Below are positions 28,615-38,057 of a stretch of DNA of 64,000 nucleotides, in pieces; within the stretch, counting starts at the first letter, position 1, and the number at the start of each line of letters is the position of its first letter. Both the position numbers and the translations under genes were made by a program. The DNA comes from Methylorubrum suomiense (GTDB lineage Bacteria; Pseudomonadota; Alphaproteobacteria; Rhizobiales; Beijerinckiaceae). The notes beneath the pieces were generated by a model. That model made no database searches. It was not told the origin of the DNA and saw nothing but the letters and a program-made list of their open reading frames with translations. The DNA lies in assembly GCF_022179765.1 (NCBI RefSeq), contig NZ_BPRE01000003.1:186001-250000 (forward strand). The letters are read 5' to 3'.

Positions 28615-30222
28615 TCAGAACGGCAGGGCCTTGGGCCGGAAGGTGGTGTACCACACCGCGATCATCATGCGGGTCAGCGTCACCGCCGTGATGACCGTGG
28701 TGAGGATGCCGAGGATGAACACCACGGCGAATCCCTTCACCGGGCCCGAGCCCATGAAGAACAGGATGATGGCGGCGATCGCCATGGTCGAGTTCGAGTC
28801 GATGATGGTCGCGAAGGCCCGGTCGAAGCCGGCCTGCAGCGCCGAGACCAGGGAGCGGCCGGAGCGAGCCTCCTCGCGCATGCGCTCGTAGATCAGCACG
28901 TTGGAATCGACCGCGGTGCCGATGGTCAGCACGATGCCGGCAATGCCGGGCAGCGTCATCGTCGCCTCCAGCACCGACATCAGGCCGAGGATCAGGCCGA
29001 CATGCACGAAGAGCGCGATGTTGGCGATGAAGCCGAACACGCCGTAGGTCGCGAACATGAAGATCACGACCAAAGCCGCGGCCACGAGCGTGGCCTTGGT
29101 GCCGGCATCGATCGAATCGCGGCCGAGGCCGGGACCGACCACGCGGCGCTCGACCACGGTGAGCTTGGCCGGCAGCGCGCCCGCCCGCAGCAGCACCGAG
29201 AGGTCGTTGGCGTCCTTCACCGTGAAGTTGCCGGTGATCTGGCCCGAGCCGCCGGTGATGGCCGAGCGGATCACCGGGGCGGACTGGATCACGCCGTCGA
29301 GGATGATCGCCATGCGCCGGCCGACATTCTCGGAGGTGGCTTGGCCGAATTTCTGGGCGCCGCGCAGGTTGAACTTGAAGCTCACCATCGGCTCGTGGGT
29401 CTGCGGGTCGAAGGCCGGCTGGGCGTCGGTGAGATCGCTGCCGTCGGCCATCACGCGCCGCTCGACCGGGACCTTGGCGCCACCCTCGTCCTTGTTCGGC
29501 AGCAGGTCGACATCGCCCGACGGTGAATCGGCGAGCATGCGGAATTCCAGCTTGGCGGTCTTGCCGAGCTGGTTCTCCAGCTCCTGCGGGTCCTGAAGGC
29601 CCGGCACCTGGATCAGGATGCGGTCCGCGCCCTGTTGCTGGATCGACGGCTCCCGGGTGCCGCCGATATCGATGCGGCGTCGCACCACCTCGATCGCCTG
29701 GGTCACCGCCCGCCGCGTCCGCTCGGTGATCCCGGCATCGGTCAGAACGAGCTGGATCGTGCCGTTCTCGTTCTCGTTCACCGCGAGCGTCTGGCCGCCG
29801 CCGGGGCCGGCGAGGGGGTTGTTGATCGGCTGCGCCAGCTCGCGCAGCTTCGGCATCACCTTGGCGCGGTTGCCCGCGTCGGGGATGCGGATCTCGACGC
29901 CGCGGTTGATGACCCGGATGCCGCCATCGGGCGAGACCGAGGCCTCGCGCAGAACCCGGCGCACGTCGTCGCGCAGGCCCGTGGTCATGGAGCGGATCAG
30001 GTCGGGCTGGTCGATCTCGAGCAGGATCTGCGAGCCGCCCTGAAGGTCGAGGCCGAGCACGATCGCCCGCTGCGGGATGATCCAGCTCGGGAACCACGAC
30101 GGCAGCGATTGCAGGAACGCCTTGCGGCTGTCGGCCGGGATGAAGCTCGGCACCGCGAGGCTCAGGCCGATCAGGATGACGGCGAGCGTCGCGATGATCT
30201 TGGTTCTCGAGAAGCGCAACAT
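28615..30222 (-). CDS. secD: protein translocase subunit SecD
   Basis: 535-aa protein with an N-terminal helix (about residues 8-28), a large periplasmic region starting GLDLQGGSQILLEID (near residue 54), and a C-terminal five-helix RND-like domain with IGTAVDSNVLIYERMREE. A glycine/asparagine-rich insert (near residues 135-155) lies in the periplasmic part. ATG 30222. Partner of SecF; order yajC-secD-secF is the standard one. Confidence 0.97.
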   Translation of the reverse strand: MLRFSRTKIIATLAVILIGLSLAVPSFIPADSRKAFLQSLPSWFPSWIIPQRAIVLGLDLQGGSQILLEIDQPDLIRSMTTGLRDDVRRVLREASVSPDGGIRVINRGVEIRIPDAGNRAKVMPKLRELAQPINNPLAGPGGGQTLAVNENENGTIQLVLTDAGITERTRRAVTQAIEVVRRRIDIGGTREPSIQQQGADRILIQVPGLQDPQELENQLGKTAKLEFRMLADSPSGDVDLLPNKDEGGAKVPVERRVMADGSDLTDAQPAFDPQTHEPMVSFKFNLRGAQKFGQATSENVGRRMAIILDGVIQSAPVIRSAITGGSGQITGNFTVKDANDLSVLLRAGALPAKLTVVERRVVGPGLGRDSIDAGTKATLVAAALVVIFMFATYGVFGFIANIALFVHVGLILGLMSVLEATMTLPGIAGIVLTIGTAVDSNVLIYERMREEARSGRSLVSALQAGFDRAFATIIDSNSTMAIAAIILFFMGSGPVKGFAVVFILGILTTVITAVTLTRMMIAVWYTTFRPKALPF

Positions 30223-30286
30223 CCGCCCGGTTCCGAACTTTTTGTCGTTGGTGCCGGGAGTTGGCCCGGCACGTTGAGGCTGCGTC

Positions 30287-30619
30287 TCAGGACGCCTTGA
30301 CGGGCGCGCCCTTGACGCGAACCTCGGAGACCATCGTGCGCACCACCTTCACGCGAACGTTCGGGGCGATCTCGACCTCGATCTCGGGGGCGTCGTCCGT
30401 CACCTTGGTGACGCGGCCGACGAGGCCGCCGGTCGTCACGATCGTGTCCTCGCGGCGCAGGTTCTTCACCATGCCCTGGTGATCCTTGAGCCGGCGCTGC
30501 TGCGGACGCAGGATCAGGAAGTACATGATCACGAAGATCAGGACGAAGGGGACGAACTGCAACGCGACTTCCGCGCCGCTCGCAGCACCGGCTCCTTGCG
30601 CGAAGGCGGGGGTGATCAC
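30287..30619 (-). CDS. yajC: preprotein translocase subunit YajC
   Basis: 110-aa single-span protein: a helix (about residues 22-42, QFVPFVLIFVIMYFLILRPQQ) ending in the family motif RPQQRRLKDHQ, followed by the small cytoplasmic domain with GxVxxVT-type GGLVGRVTKV. The start is a GTG at 30619. First gene of the sec operon. Confidence 0.95.
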   Translation of the reverse strand: MITPAFAQGAGAASGAEVALQFVPFVLIFVIMYFLILRPQQRRLKDHQGMVKNLRREDTIVTTGGLVGRVTKVTDDAPEIEVEIAPNVRVKVVRTMVSEVRVKGAPVKAS

Positions 30620-30956
30620 GCGGTCAAACTCCTGAAACGGGGACGAGCCCGCGCATGGAAGAGGGCGGGCCTTGCGAGACGACGGGCCTGTCGAAAAGCG
30701 CGCGGACTATAGCCACGGGCGATTCGAAAGCAACGTGGTTGGTTCTGCCGGCCTCGAGCGCCGGCGTCCGCGTCCGCGGCCTTCGGCTTCTCGCTCCGCT
30801 CGACGCCTCGGCAAAAGCCGAGGCCGCTGCGCGCGGCGCTCTTCGCGCCGGAGCATACGGTGCTGCCGCGGCTCCCTATTTCTGCGGGAAGCGCCTACAC
30901 AGCCGCGCGACCCGAGGGCATGGGCCCTCCCCTGAGAACCCGAACCGGACATCGCC
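30620..30956. other. divergent intergenic region yajC / DUF815 ATPase
   Basis: 337 bp between divergent genes. I see no tRNA-like cloverleaf, repeat or further gene; the GC skew and codon-like open frames are ordinary for this genome. It should contain the promoters of the sec operon and the ATPase gene. Confidence 0.4.
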
Positions 30957-31835
30957 ATGGCCGCTGAGCCGACGCCCGCCGACCTTCTGCCGCTTCTGGA
31001 GCGGATTGCTGCGGCCCTTGAGCGCGCGGCGCCTCCTGCGGTGCCAAAGGTGGACACGGGCGCCGCCGACGCCTTCCTGTGGGGGCCGGAGCGTCGGCTC
31101 ATCCCGGTGCCCAAGGTCAACCGCGTCGAGATCGGCCTTCTGACCGGCATCGACCGTGCCCGCGACATGCTGGTGGAGAACACCGAGCGCTTCGCACGGG
31201 GGCTGCCGGCCAACAACGCCCTGCTGTGGGGCGCTCGCGGCATGGGCAAGTCGTCCCTCGTCAAGGCGGCCCATGCCGAGATCAATGCCCGCCGCCCCGA
31301 GGGGGCGCTGCCGATGAAGCTCGTGGAGATCCACCGCGAGGACATCGAGGCATTGCCCGAACTGATGAGCCTGCTCCGCGAGGACCCCCATCCCTGGCTG
31401 GTGTTCTGCGACGACCTCTCGTTCGACGCCGACGACACCTCCTACAAATCGCTCAAGACGGCGCTCGACGGCGGCATCGAGGGGCGGCCGGGGAACGTGC
31501 TGTTCTACGCGACCTCCAACCGCCGCCATCTCCTGGCCCGTGAGATGGTCGAGAACGAGCGCTCCACCGCGATCAATCCGGGCGAGGCGGTGGAGGAGAA
31601 GGTGTCGCTCTCGGACCGCTTCGGTCTCTGGCTCGGCTTCCACAAATGCAGTCAGGACGAGTATCTCGCGATGATCCGCGCCTATGTGGAGCGCCATCGC
31701 CTTGCGGTGGAGCCTGACAGGCTGCGCGCCGAGGCGCTCGAATGGGCCACCACCCGCGGCTCGCGCTCGGGGCGCACGGCGTTCCAGTTCATTCAGGATC
31801 TGGCGGGGCGGCTGGGGCAGCGGCTCGACGGGTGA
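30957..31835 (+). CDS. DUF815-family AAA-type ATPase
   Basis: 292-aa P-loop ATPase. The Walker A is GARGMGKSSL (about residues 92-101) and the acidic strand WLVFCDDLSF (near 145) acts as Walker B. The family's YATSNRRHLLAREM (near 185) and the sensor/lid segment SLSDRFGLWLGFHKCSQDEYL are clear. DUF815 proteins are common in alphaproteobacteria beside yajC/secDF or a peptidase gene; their function is not established. Start at ATG 30957. Confidence 0.88.
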   Translation: MAAEPTPADLLPLLERIAAALERAAPPAVPKVDTGAADAFLWGPERRLIPVPKVNRVEIGLLTGIDRARDMLVENTERFARGLPANNALLWGARGMGKSSLVKAAHAEINARRPEGALPMKLVEIHREDIEALPELMSLLREDPHPWLVFCDDLSFDADDTSYKSLKTALDGGIEGRPGNVLFYATSNRRHLLAREMVENERSTAINPGEAVEEKVSLSDRFGLWLGFHKCSQDEYLAMIRAYVERHRLAVEPDRLRAEALEWATTRGSRSGRTAFQFIQDLAGRLGQRLDG

Positions 31836-31848
31836 GGCGAGAAGGGCC

Positions 31849-32280
31849 TCAAATCAGCCGCAGGCGGGTCAGCAGCCGGGCGAGGTAGGGGCGCAGGGGC
31901 AGGGAGAGGCGATAGGCCGCCTCGGCCGGGATGAGGAAGGGGCGCGTTCCGAACAGGCGGGCGTCGAGGATCCGCCCGAGCCAGCGCCAGCCCGGCAGGG
32001 TCAGCCAGATCCGCGCGAAGGCCGCGGCCCCGTCGCTGAGGCGTCCGTCGCGCGCCCGCACGTGGAACCGGCGCAGGGCCGTGGCCCGGTCGAGGTCCGG
32101 ACCCAGTCGCGCCGCGCCCTCCCCCGCAACGTCCACGAAAGCGAGCCGCTCGGCGCCGCGGCTGTTCCGGTAATGGTCGATCTCGGCGCGGCAGAGCGGG
32201 CAACGGCCGTCATAATAGACCGTCAGCTCGGTCGCATCCGCCGGCGGCGCGGAAGGGGACGGGCCGGTGGGCGTGGTCAT
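31849..32280 (-). CDS. thiol-disulphide oxidoreductase-like DCC (DUF393) protein
   Basis: 143-aa protein whose YYDGRCPLCRAEI (about residues 22-34) is the DxxCxxC signature of the DCC family, with a thioredoxin-like arrangement of two Cys. The rest is helical, with a short hydrophobic stretch near residues 100-115. ATG 32280. Physiological partner unknown. It lies 14 bp from the end of the convergent DUF815 gene. Confidence 0.85.
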   Translation of the reverse strand: MTTPTGPSPSAPPADATELTVYYDGRCPLCRAEIDHYRNSRGAERLAFVDVAGEGAARLGPDLDRATALRRFHVRARDGRLSDGAAAFARIWLTLPGWRWLGRILDARLFGTRPFLIPAEAAYRLSLPLRPYLARLLTRLRLI

Positions 32281-32317
32281 CGGGGCGCTCCTGCGGCGTC
32301 GAGCGAATGGCGAAGGT

Positions 32318-32479
32318 CTACGGCTTGCGACCGGGCGGGGTGACCGGCTCGGCGGGACCGTCAATGGCGCGGACTTGGTTGGCGGTCGGTCCGGTGCTGA
32401 GGAACAGCGCGACGATGCCGAGCCCGATGACCATCACGCCGATCACGAAGGCCATGAAAAACTTGTCGGCCGTCTTCAT
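32318..32479 (-). CDS. 53-aa single-span membrane protein
   Basis: A short gene easily missed: ATG 32479, then MKTADKFFMAFVIGVMVIGL and a continuing hydrophobic helix to about residue 29, followed by a polar Pro-rich tail ending PPGRKP. A purine-rich GGGGGGACGGGA upstream can serve as ribosome binding site. It lies 37 bp before the DCC gene on the same strand. The topology (N-in, one helix, short tail) supports a real small protein; no family known. Confidence 0.6.
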   Translation of the reverse strand: MKTADKFFMAFVIGVMVIGLGIVALFLSTGPTANQVRAIDGPAEPVTPPGRKP

Positions 32480-32860
32480 CGCGGTCCCGTCCCCCCTTCG
32501 CCGGTCGCCCGCGCCACAGTGATGACCGTGCGGTCGCGAGCATGGAGCATTGGCAGATCCGAGATCGGGCGCCGCGGGCCGGCGTCCAGTCGGCAGATCC
32601 CGTTCCTCTCAAACATGTGAAATCTTGCCAAGGTTTCCTGGCAATATTGCGAGTGCGGACAACGGGGTATCTGCGCTGATTTTCTGTATTGGCGAATTGT
32701 CGCAGCATAGAACGCTGCGAAGAAGCAGGCGTTGGGTGCCGAGTTCCAGAAATTGGAGAGGTTTCCGCGAGATGTCCGAACGTCTGCCGGCCGTGCGGCA
32801 CTCCGCCATCACACCGCCCGCCGCGGCACCGAAGCCGCGATGAGGATGGGCGAACGCGCG
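32480..32860. other. intergenic region between the 53-aa gene and the next ORF
   Basis: About 380 bp with lower GC in the middle (32610-32720). It contains an imperfect ttgcca/tggcaa dyad near 32630 and a 6-bp hairpin cgcagc/gctgcg at 32701-32719. Nothing else recognised; the start of the following gene could also lie at 32840 or further upstream. Confidence 0.4.
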
Positions 32861-33220
32861 ATGACCCTGTTTCGCTCCGAGACGCCTCCGCCGCCGGCCA
32901 GCCTCGATTTCGGCGTCGCGCCGGAGAGCGCCGCGCCGAACACGGCGCAGTTGAAGGCCGACATCGATTCCGGTCGGACCGGCGACAAGGTTCCGCACGG
33001 CGATGTGGGCGCGGCCCCGCTCGGCACCTGCGAGGAAGCCGGCGGCACGCCACCGACCCCGCAGGAAGTCCGGATGGCGCGTCGCTACCGGGCCTCGCCC
33101 GCGGTACGGGCGGCGGCCGATCCGCACGGCGAGCGCTCCTTCGTCATGCCCCTGTTCTGGGCCACGGCAGGAAGCATCGGCGGCCTTATCGCCCTCGGCC
33201 TGATCCTGTTCCCGGGCTGA
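32861..33220 (+). CDS. hypothetical protein with C-terminal membrane helix
   Basis: About 119 aa: a Pro-rich N-terminal half, a middle with TPQEVRMARRYRASPAVRAA and a C-terminal hydrophobic helix (FWATAGSIGGLIALGLILF), which suggests a tail-anchored protein. Start codons at 32840, 32861 and upstream are all in frame; I chose 32861. No family recognised. It faces the nlpD-like gene convergently. Confidence 0.55.
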   Translation: MTLFRSETPPPPASLDFGVAPESAAPNTAQLKADIDSGRTGDKVPHGDVGAAPLGTCEEAGGTPPTPQEVRMARRYRASPAVRAAADPHGERSFVMPLFWATAGSIGGLIALGLILFPG

Positions 33221-33290
33221 TCGGCTCTGATCGGCACGAACGGAAACGGCGGCCCCCACCGGAGCCGCCGTTTCCGTCATTCCAAGTCGA

Positions 33291-34682
33291 TCAGTTGCTG
33301 GCGAGGTGCGGCATCGGATCGACCGGGGTCGCGCCTTTCCGGATCTCGAAATGCAGCTGCGGCGAGGTGACGTTGCCGGTCGCACCCGACTTGGCGATGG
33401 TCTGGCCGCGCTTCACCTTCTCACCCGGCCGCACGTCGAGCTCGCCGTTATGGGCGTAAGCGGAGACGTAGCCGTTGTTGTGCCGCACCAGCACCAGCTT
33501 ACCGTAGCCCTTCACGTCGGAGCCCGCGTAAGCCACCGTACCGTCCTCGGCGGCCTTGACCGGGGTGCCCTCGGGCACGGCGATGTTGATGCCCTCGTTG
33601 CCGCCCGAGCCGTAACCGTTGATGACGCGGCCCTTGGCCGGCCAGCGGAACGACTCGGCGGTCGCCGCCGGGGCGGCGATCGGCGCGGTCGGCTCCGCGC
33701 TCGCCACCTTCACCGGGGCGGGCGCCGGGGCGGCGGCCTGCTTGGTCTCCTTCGCCTCCTTGGCCTCTTTGGCCTCCTTGGCGGCAGCCTTCGCGGCGGT
33801 TTCGGCAGCCTTGGCCTCGGCGATCTTCTTGGCGGCGTCCGCCTTGGCCTGCTTGGCCTCCGCATCCGCCTTGCGGGTGGCCTCGGCCTCGGCGGCGCGC
33901 TTGGCCTCCGCCTTCGGATCCACCTTCGCTTCCGCCTTGGCCTCGACCTTGTCGGTTTGGCCCGGGCGAACGCGCTTCTTGGCCTCGGCGAGCTTGCCCT
34001 CGGCCTTCTTGGCTTCCGTCTCGGCCAGCTTCTTGGCCTCGACCGCCTTCTTCACGTCGGCGAGCTTCTTCGATTCCGCAGCCTTGGCGGCGGCGGCCTT
34101 CTCGGCGGCCTTGGCCTCGGCGATCTTGGCGGCGGCGGCCTGCCGCTCGGCCTCGCGGCGCGCTTCCGCCGCCTTCGCCTCCGCCGCGCGGGCGGCCTCG
34201 GCGGCCTTCTTCTCGGCGAGCTTGTCCGCCGGCTTGCCGAATTGCAGCTTGGGCGCGGGCGCCGGGGCGGCAGCCCGCGGGGTCATGGCGCGGCCCGCAT
34301 CCGGATTCATGCCGGCCACCGACGGGTTCATGCCCGAAACGGCGCCCGTGGCCTCGGTCGTCGCCACGCGGGTGGCGGCGGCGGTCGGGCTCGGGCTGAT
34401 CGCCATGGGGCGGGGCGAGAGATTCGGGGCGGGCAGATCCTGCGCCTGGACGCGGGGCGTGCGAATCGCCGGCGCGGGCGCCATGTCGGCCTCCGCCCCC
34501 TCCCCGCCGAGGCTGCCGGTGGAGGCAGGCTCGCTGCCCATCATCCCGGCGAAGGGATTGGTGAAGGGATCGCCCAATCGCGAGGCATCCGACGAACAGG
34601 CGGCAAGACTGCCACCGATGACGGCGATGAGGGCGAAGCGCGACACCGTCCTCAAGCCCAGAACCGAACCCCGAACCCGCAT
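33291..34682 (-). CDS. nlpD: NlpD-like lipoprotein with degenerate LytM domain
   Basis: 463-aa envelope protein. The signal peptide ends in a lipobox (GGSLAAC, Cys about residue 29). Then follow a Pro/Ala-rich linker, a very long Ala/Lys/Glu repeat stretch (about residues 145-320, predicted coiled coil) and a C-terminal LytM/M23 domain (about 340-455). The catalytic metal ligands are partly lost: the H-x-x-x-D of active enzymes reads NEGIN, while LHFEIRKG keeps one His. That fits the NlpD/EnvC class that activates amidases instead of cutting peptidoglycan. No LysM domain is present. It lies in the usual serS-surE-pcm-nlpD order. Confidence 0.85.
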   Translation of the reverse strand: MRVRGSVLGLRTVSRFALIAVIGGSLAACSSDASRLGDPFTNPFAGMMGSEPASTGSLGGEGAEADMAPAPAIRTPRVQAQDLPAPNLSPRPMAISPSPTAAATRVATTEATGAVSGMNPSVAGMNPDAGRAMTPRAAAPAPAPKLQFGKPADKLAEKKAAEAARAAEAKAAEARREAERQAAAAKIAEAKAAEKAAAAKAAESKKLADVKKAVEAKKLAETEAKKAEGKLAEAKKRVRPGQTDKVEAKAEAKVDPKAEAKRAAEAEATRKADAEAKQAKADAAKKIAEAKAAETAAKAAAKEAKEAKEAKETKQAAAPAPAPVKVASAEPTAPIAAPAATAESFRWPAKGRVINGYGSGGNEGINIAVPEGTPVKAAEDGTVAYAGSDVKGYGKLVLVRHNNGYVSAYAHNGELDVRPGEKVKRGQTIAKSGATGNVTSPQLHFEIRKGATPVDPMPHLASN

Positions 34683-34805
34683 CGACGCACCCGTTCCACC
34701 TGACGCAACCTGATGGAGCCATTCAAACGGGATTCAGGTTAAGCATCCGTTCCCGTGGCCCCGATGCGAGTCAGTTTCGTGCGGGTGCGCCGCCGTTTGC
34801 GGCCT

Positions 34806-35477
34806 TCAGGACACGCGCCCCCGCCCCGGCGTCATCGGTCCGAGCCGCAGCGCCGGCCCCTCCAGGCGGGCCGGAGGCGCCTCGCCGTCGCGCGCGATCG
34901 TCACGAGGCGGCAACCACGACCGCTCCAGAGGCCCATGACCAGCCGCCCGCCCGGCTTCAGGGCGGCGGGCAGGTGCGGCGGAAGCGCGGCCACGCCGCC
35001 ATTGACGAGGATCCGGTCGAAGCTGTGCCGCTCGGCGCTGTCGGGGCCGAGCCCGTCGGCGGCCTCCACTGTGGCGTCGTTGAGGTTAACGCCCAGCCGC
35101 TCGCGGGCGGCGCGGGCCAGCCCGGGATAGCGTTCCAGGCTGCGCACATGGCCGGCTCCGAGCCGCACCAGCAGGGCGGTGACGTAGCCCGAGCCGGTGC
35201 CGATCTCCAGGACGCGGACGCCGGGACGCATGTCGAGCGCGCCGAGCATCGCCGCGGCCACGGACGGCGCCGTCATGGTCTGCCCCTGCGGCAGCGGCAG
35301 GGCGATGTCGCGCCGGGCATGCTCGCGCAGGGGGGCGGGCGCGAAATGCTCGCGCGGCACCTGTTCCATCGCCCGCAGCACGGCGGTGTCGCGCACGCCG
35401 CGCTCGCGCAGGGCCAGCACGAAGGCGGCGCTGCCGATCGCCCGGCTGAGGCCCGCCGCGTCGTCGGGCCCGGCCAC
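34806..35477 (-). CDS. pcm: protein-L-isoaspartate O-methyltransferase
   Basis: 223-aa SAM-dependent methyltransferase that starts repair of isoaspartyl residues in damaged proteins. The nucleotide-binding motif VLEIGTGSGYVTALL (near residue 90), the upstream LPLPQGQTMTAPSVAAAML and the post-II region DRILVNGGVAALPP are typical. Starts at a GTG (35477) one base after the surE stop, so it is translationally coupled to surE. Confidence 0.95.
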   Translation of the reverse strand: MAGPDDAAGLSRAIGSAAFVLALRERGVRDTAVLRAMEQVPREHFAPAPLREHARRDIALPLPQGQTMTAPSVAAAMLGALDMRPGVRVLEIGTGSGYVTALLVRLGAGHVRSLERYPGLARAARERLGVNLNDATVEAADGLGPDSAERHSFDRILVNGGVAALPPHLPAALKPGGRLVMGLWSGRGCRLVTIARDGEAPPARLEGPALRLGPMTPGRGRVS

Positions 35478-35478
35478 C

Positions 35479-36243
35479 CTACTCCTCGAACGCCTTAGCG
35501 AAGCGGGTCAGCTCCGGCTCGTCGGTGAGGTCGAGCCGCAGCGGCGTCACCGAGATGCGGTTCTCCGCGATCGCCTTGAGGTCGGTGCCGTTGCCCGGTT
35601 CGAACCGCGCCTTGGCGAAGGCCAGCCAGAAATACGGATTGCCGCGCCCGTCCTGGCGGGCGTCGATCCGCAGGAGTTCCTGGTTGCGCCGCCCCTGGGA
35701 CGAGACCGCGATGCCTTCAACCGCGTCCGGCTCGCAATCCGGGAAGTTGACGTTGACGAGGATGCCCGGCTCGATCCCGGTCTCCAGGATCTTCCGAATC
35801 ACCCGTGGCCCGTGGGCGGCGGCGCAGTCCCATTTCAGGCTGGCGCGCCCGCCCGCGCCGTAGGCTTGGCTGAGCGCGATCGAGCGGATGCCGAGGATCG
35901 TGCCCTCCATGGCGCCCGCGATGGTGCCCGAATAGGTCACGTCCTCGGCGACGTTCTGGCCGCGATTGACCCCCGAGAGCACGAGGTCCGGCTTATGATC
36001 CTTCAGGATATGCGCCACACCCATGATGATGCAGTCCGACGGCGTGCCCTTCACCGCGAAGCGCTGCTCCGAGATCTGCCGCAGCCGCAGCGGATCGTTG
36101 AGGGAGAGGGAGTGCGAGACGCCCGACTGGTCGGTCTCGGGGGCGACCACCCAGACGTCGTCGCTGAGCGCGCGGGCGATGCCCTCCAGCGTCTCCAGGC
36201 CCGGCGCGTGAATGCCGTCGTCGTTGGTGACCAGGATGCGCAT
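35479..36243 (-). CDS. surE: 5'/3'-nucleotidase SurE
   Basis: 254-aa phosphatase acting on nucleoside monophosphates under stress or in stationary phase. Metal ligands are in the N-terminal [10 protein letters not shown] (residues 7-16), the nucleotide-binding GTPSDC (near 66) and [28 protein letters not shown] 36243 overlaps the serS stop (TGATG). Second gene of the serS-surE-pcm-nlpD group. Confidence 0.97.
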   Translation of the reverse strand: MRILVTNDDGIHAPGLETLEGIARALSDDVWVVAPETDQSGVSHSLSLNDPLRLRQISEQRFAVKGTPSDCIIMGVAHILKDHKPDLVLSGVNRGQNVAEDVTYSGTIAGAMEGTILGIRSIALSQAYGAGGRASLKWDCAAAHGPRVIRKILETGIEPGILVNVNFPDCEPDAVEGIAVSSQGRRNQELLRIDARQDGRGNPYFWLAFAKARFEPGNGTDLKAIAENRISVTPLRLDLTDEPELTRFAKAFEE

Positions 36244-37529
36244 CAGTGGTTCGGTCCCTCGATCCGGGTGAGGCCGCCCATATAGGGCACGAGCACCGAC
36301 GGGATCGTGATGCTGCCGTCGGGGTTCTGATAGTTCTCCATCACGGCGATGAGCGCCCGGCCGACCGCGACGCCCGAACCGTTGAGGGTATGGACGAAGT
36401 TGACCGTCTTGCCCTCCTTCGCCCGGAAGCGCGCGCCCATGCGCCGGGCCTGGAAATCGCCGCAGACCGAGCAGGACGAAATCTCGCGAAACGTCTGCTG
36501 GCCCGGCACCCAGACCTCGATGTCGTAGGTCTTCTGGGAGGCAAACCCCATGTCGCCGGTACAGAGCGTCATGACCCGGTAGCTCAGATCGAGCTTCTTC
36601 AGCACCGCCTCGGCGCAGGAGAGCATGCGCTCGTGCTCCTCCGCCGACTTTTCCGGCGTGGTGATCGAGACGAGTTCGACCTTGTTGAACTGGTGCTGGC
36701 GGAGCATGCCGCGGGTGTCGCGCCCGGCCGCGCCGGCCTCGGCCCGGAAGCAGGGGGTGAGCGCAGTGAGACGCAGGGGCAGCGCGTCCTCGGTGAGGAT
36801 CGATTCGCGCACGAGATTGGTGAGCGGAACCTCCGCCGTGGGGATCAGCCAGTAGCCGTCGCCGGCCGCGAACTGATCCTCGCGGAATTTCGGCAACTGC
36901 GCCGTGCCGAACATCGCCTCGTCGCGTACGAGGACCGGCGGCACTACTTCTGTATACCCATGCTCGCCCGTGTGCAGATCGAGCATGAACTGGCCGAGCG
37001 CCCGCTCCAGCCGGGCGAGCTGACCCTTGAGCACCACGAAGCGCGAGCCCGAGAGCTTCGCGGCCGCCTCGAAATCCATCAATCCGGTGGCTTCGCCCAG
37101 CTCGAAATGCTGGCGACCCTCCGACAGCGTCTCGCGGGAGGACGCGAAATCGCGATACAGGACGTTGCTGTGCTCGTCGGCGCCCTCGGGCACCTCGTCC
37201 TTCGGCCGGTTCGGGATCGCGGCCAAGCGCTCGTCGAGAAGCTTCGCCGCCTCGCCCTGCGCGGCTTCGAGCCCCGGCGCCTCGTCCTTGAGGCGGGCGA
37301 CCTCGGCCATCAGCGCCGCGGCGCGGGCCTCGTCCTTGGCCTTCTTGGCGCCACCGATCTCCTTGGACAGCGCGTTGCGCCGCTCCTGATTCGCCTGCGC
37401 CGCCGAGACCGCCGCCTTCCGGGCATCGTCGAGGGCGATCAACTCGGCCGAGAGGGGCGCAAGGCCGCGGCGCGAGAGGTCGTGATCGAAGCCTTGCGGG
37501 TTCTCGCGGATGGCGCGGATGTCGTGCAT
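36243..37529 (-). CDS. serS: serine--tRNA ligase
   Basis: 428-aa class II aminoacyl-tRNA synthetase with an N-terminal tRNA-binding coiled coil (about residues 25-110) and a catalytic domain containing [10 protein letters not shown], the motif 2 loop [27 protein letters not shown] and motif 3 near [22 protein letters not shown] 37529 begins [15 protein letters not shown] as in relatives; the open frame continues upstream but is not family sequence. Essential gene; full length. Confidence 0.97.
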   Translation of the reverse strand: MHDIRAIRENPQGFDHDLSRRGLAPLSAELIALDDARKAAVSAAQANQERRNALSKEIGGAKKAKDEARAAALMAEVARLKDEAPGLEAAQGEAAKLLDERLAAIPNRPKDEVPEGADEHSNVLYRDFASSRETLSEGRQHFELGEATGLMDFEAAAKLSGSRFVVLKGQLARLERALGQFMLDLHTGEHGYTEVVPPVLVRDEAMFGTAQLPKFREDQFAAGDGYWLIPTAEVPLTNLVRESILTEDALPLRLTALTPCFRAEAGAAGRDTRGMLRQHQFNKVELVSITTPEKSAEEHERMLSCAEAVLKKLDLSYRVMTLCTGDMGFASQKTYDIEVWVPGQQTFREISSCSVCGDFQARRMGARFRAKEGKTVNFVHTLNGSGVAVGRALIAVMENYQNPDGSITIPSVLVPYMGGLTRIEGPNH

Positions 37530-37652
37530 GGACGGCTCTCGGGGCTCGGACGGGGCCCGCTTTGCCGCAACGCACCCGGCACCACAAGAGCGGTCGGAAC
37601 CGGATCGCGTGCGGCCGGGCGCTGAAGCGCCCGGCCGCACGCGCGCAAAAGA

Positions 37653-38057
37653 TTACTTGATGAGCTTGATCAGGGCCTTGCCCGGCTTGGTCTTCAGCTC
37701 CTTGGCGTCGAGCGTGCCGTCATTGTCCGGATCGGCATCCTTGAAGAGGGCCTCGACCAGGGCGAGGTATTCCTTCTTGTCGATCGTGCCGTCCATGTCC
37801 GGGTCGCCGCTCTTGAACAGCTTCGGGCTCAGGACGCCCTTGAGCTCCTTCTTGTCGAGGGTGCCGTCCTTATCCGGATCGAGAGCGTCGAACTTCGCCG
37901 AAGCGGCGGCCTGCACTTCCTTGAGATCGAGCGTGCCGTCCTTGTCGGGGTCGAGCGCGGTGATAACCGAGCTCTTCTGGGCGAAGGCGGGGCCGATGCC
38001 GGCGACCATCGGCAGGGTCAGAGCGAGAGCGAGGGCGGCGCTGCGGGGTAGGGACAT
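37653..38057 (-). CDS. lanmodulin-like periplasmic EF-hand protein
   Basis: 134-aa secreted protein: signal peptide (residues 1-26, cut after AFA) and four EF loops at 36-47, 60-71, 85-96 and 109-120. Each loop has the form DPDxDGTxDxKE, with Pro at position 2 and Asp at position 9, and the loops are only 12-13 residues apart. These are the distinguishing features of lanmodulin, the picomolar lanthanide binder of Methylobacterium, and set it apart from calmodulin-like Ca2+ proteins, which have about 25-residue spacing. Length also matches. GGAAG lies about 9 nt before ATG 38057. It is divergent from three pqqA genes, and PQQ plus lanthanide is the cofactor pair of XoxF/ExaF alcohol dehydrogenases. 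Whether it is the LanM orthologue or a paralogue cannot be decided here. Confidence 0.85.
   Translation of the reverse strand: MSLPRSAALALALTLPMVAGIGPAFAQKSSVITALDPDKDGTLDLKEVQAAASAKFDALDPDKDGTLDKKELKGVLSPKLFKSGDPDMDGTIDKKEYLALVEALFKDADPDNDGTLDAKELKTKPGKALIKLIK

Noticed and set aside
30620..30956. tRNA-like gttcgaa-type string in the yajC/DUF815 gap
   Set aside because: No acceptor stem, anticodon loop or CCA-end geometry could be built around it, so it is not a tRNA.
32307..32522. 71-aa plus-strand ORF starting MAKVYGLRPGG
   Set aside because: It is the complement of the 53-aa membrane protein, and its sequence is Pro/Ser/Thr-rich without features; the minus strand reads as a proper membrane helix.
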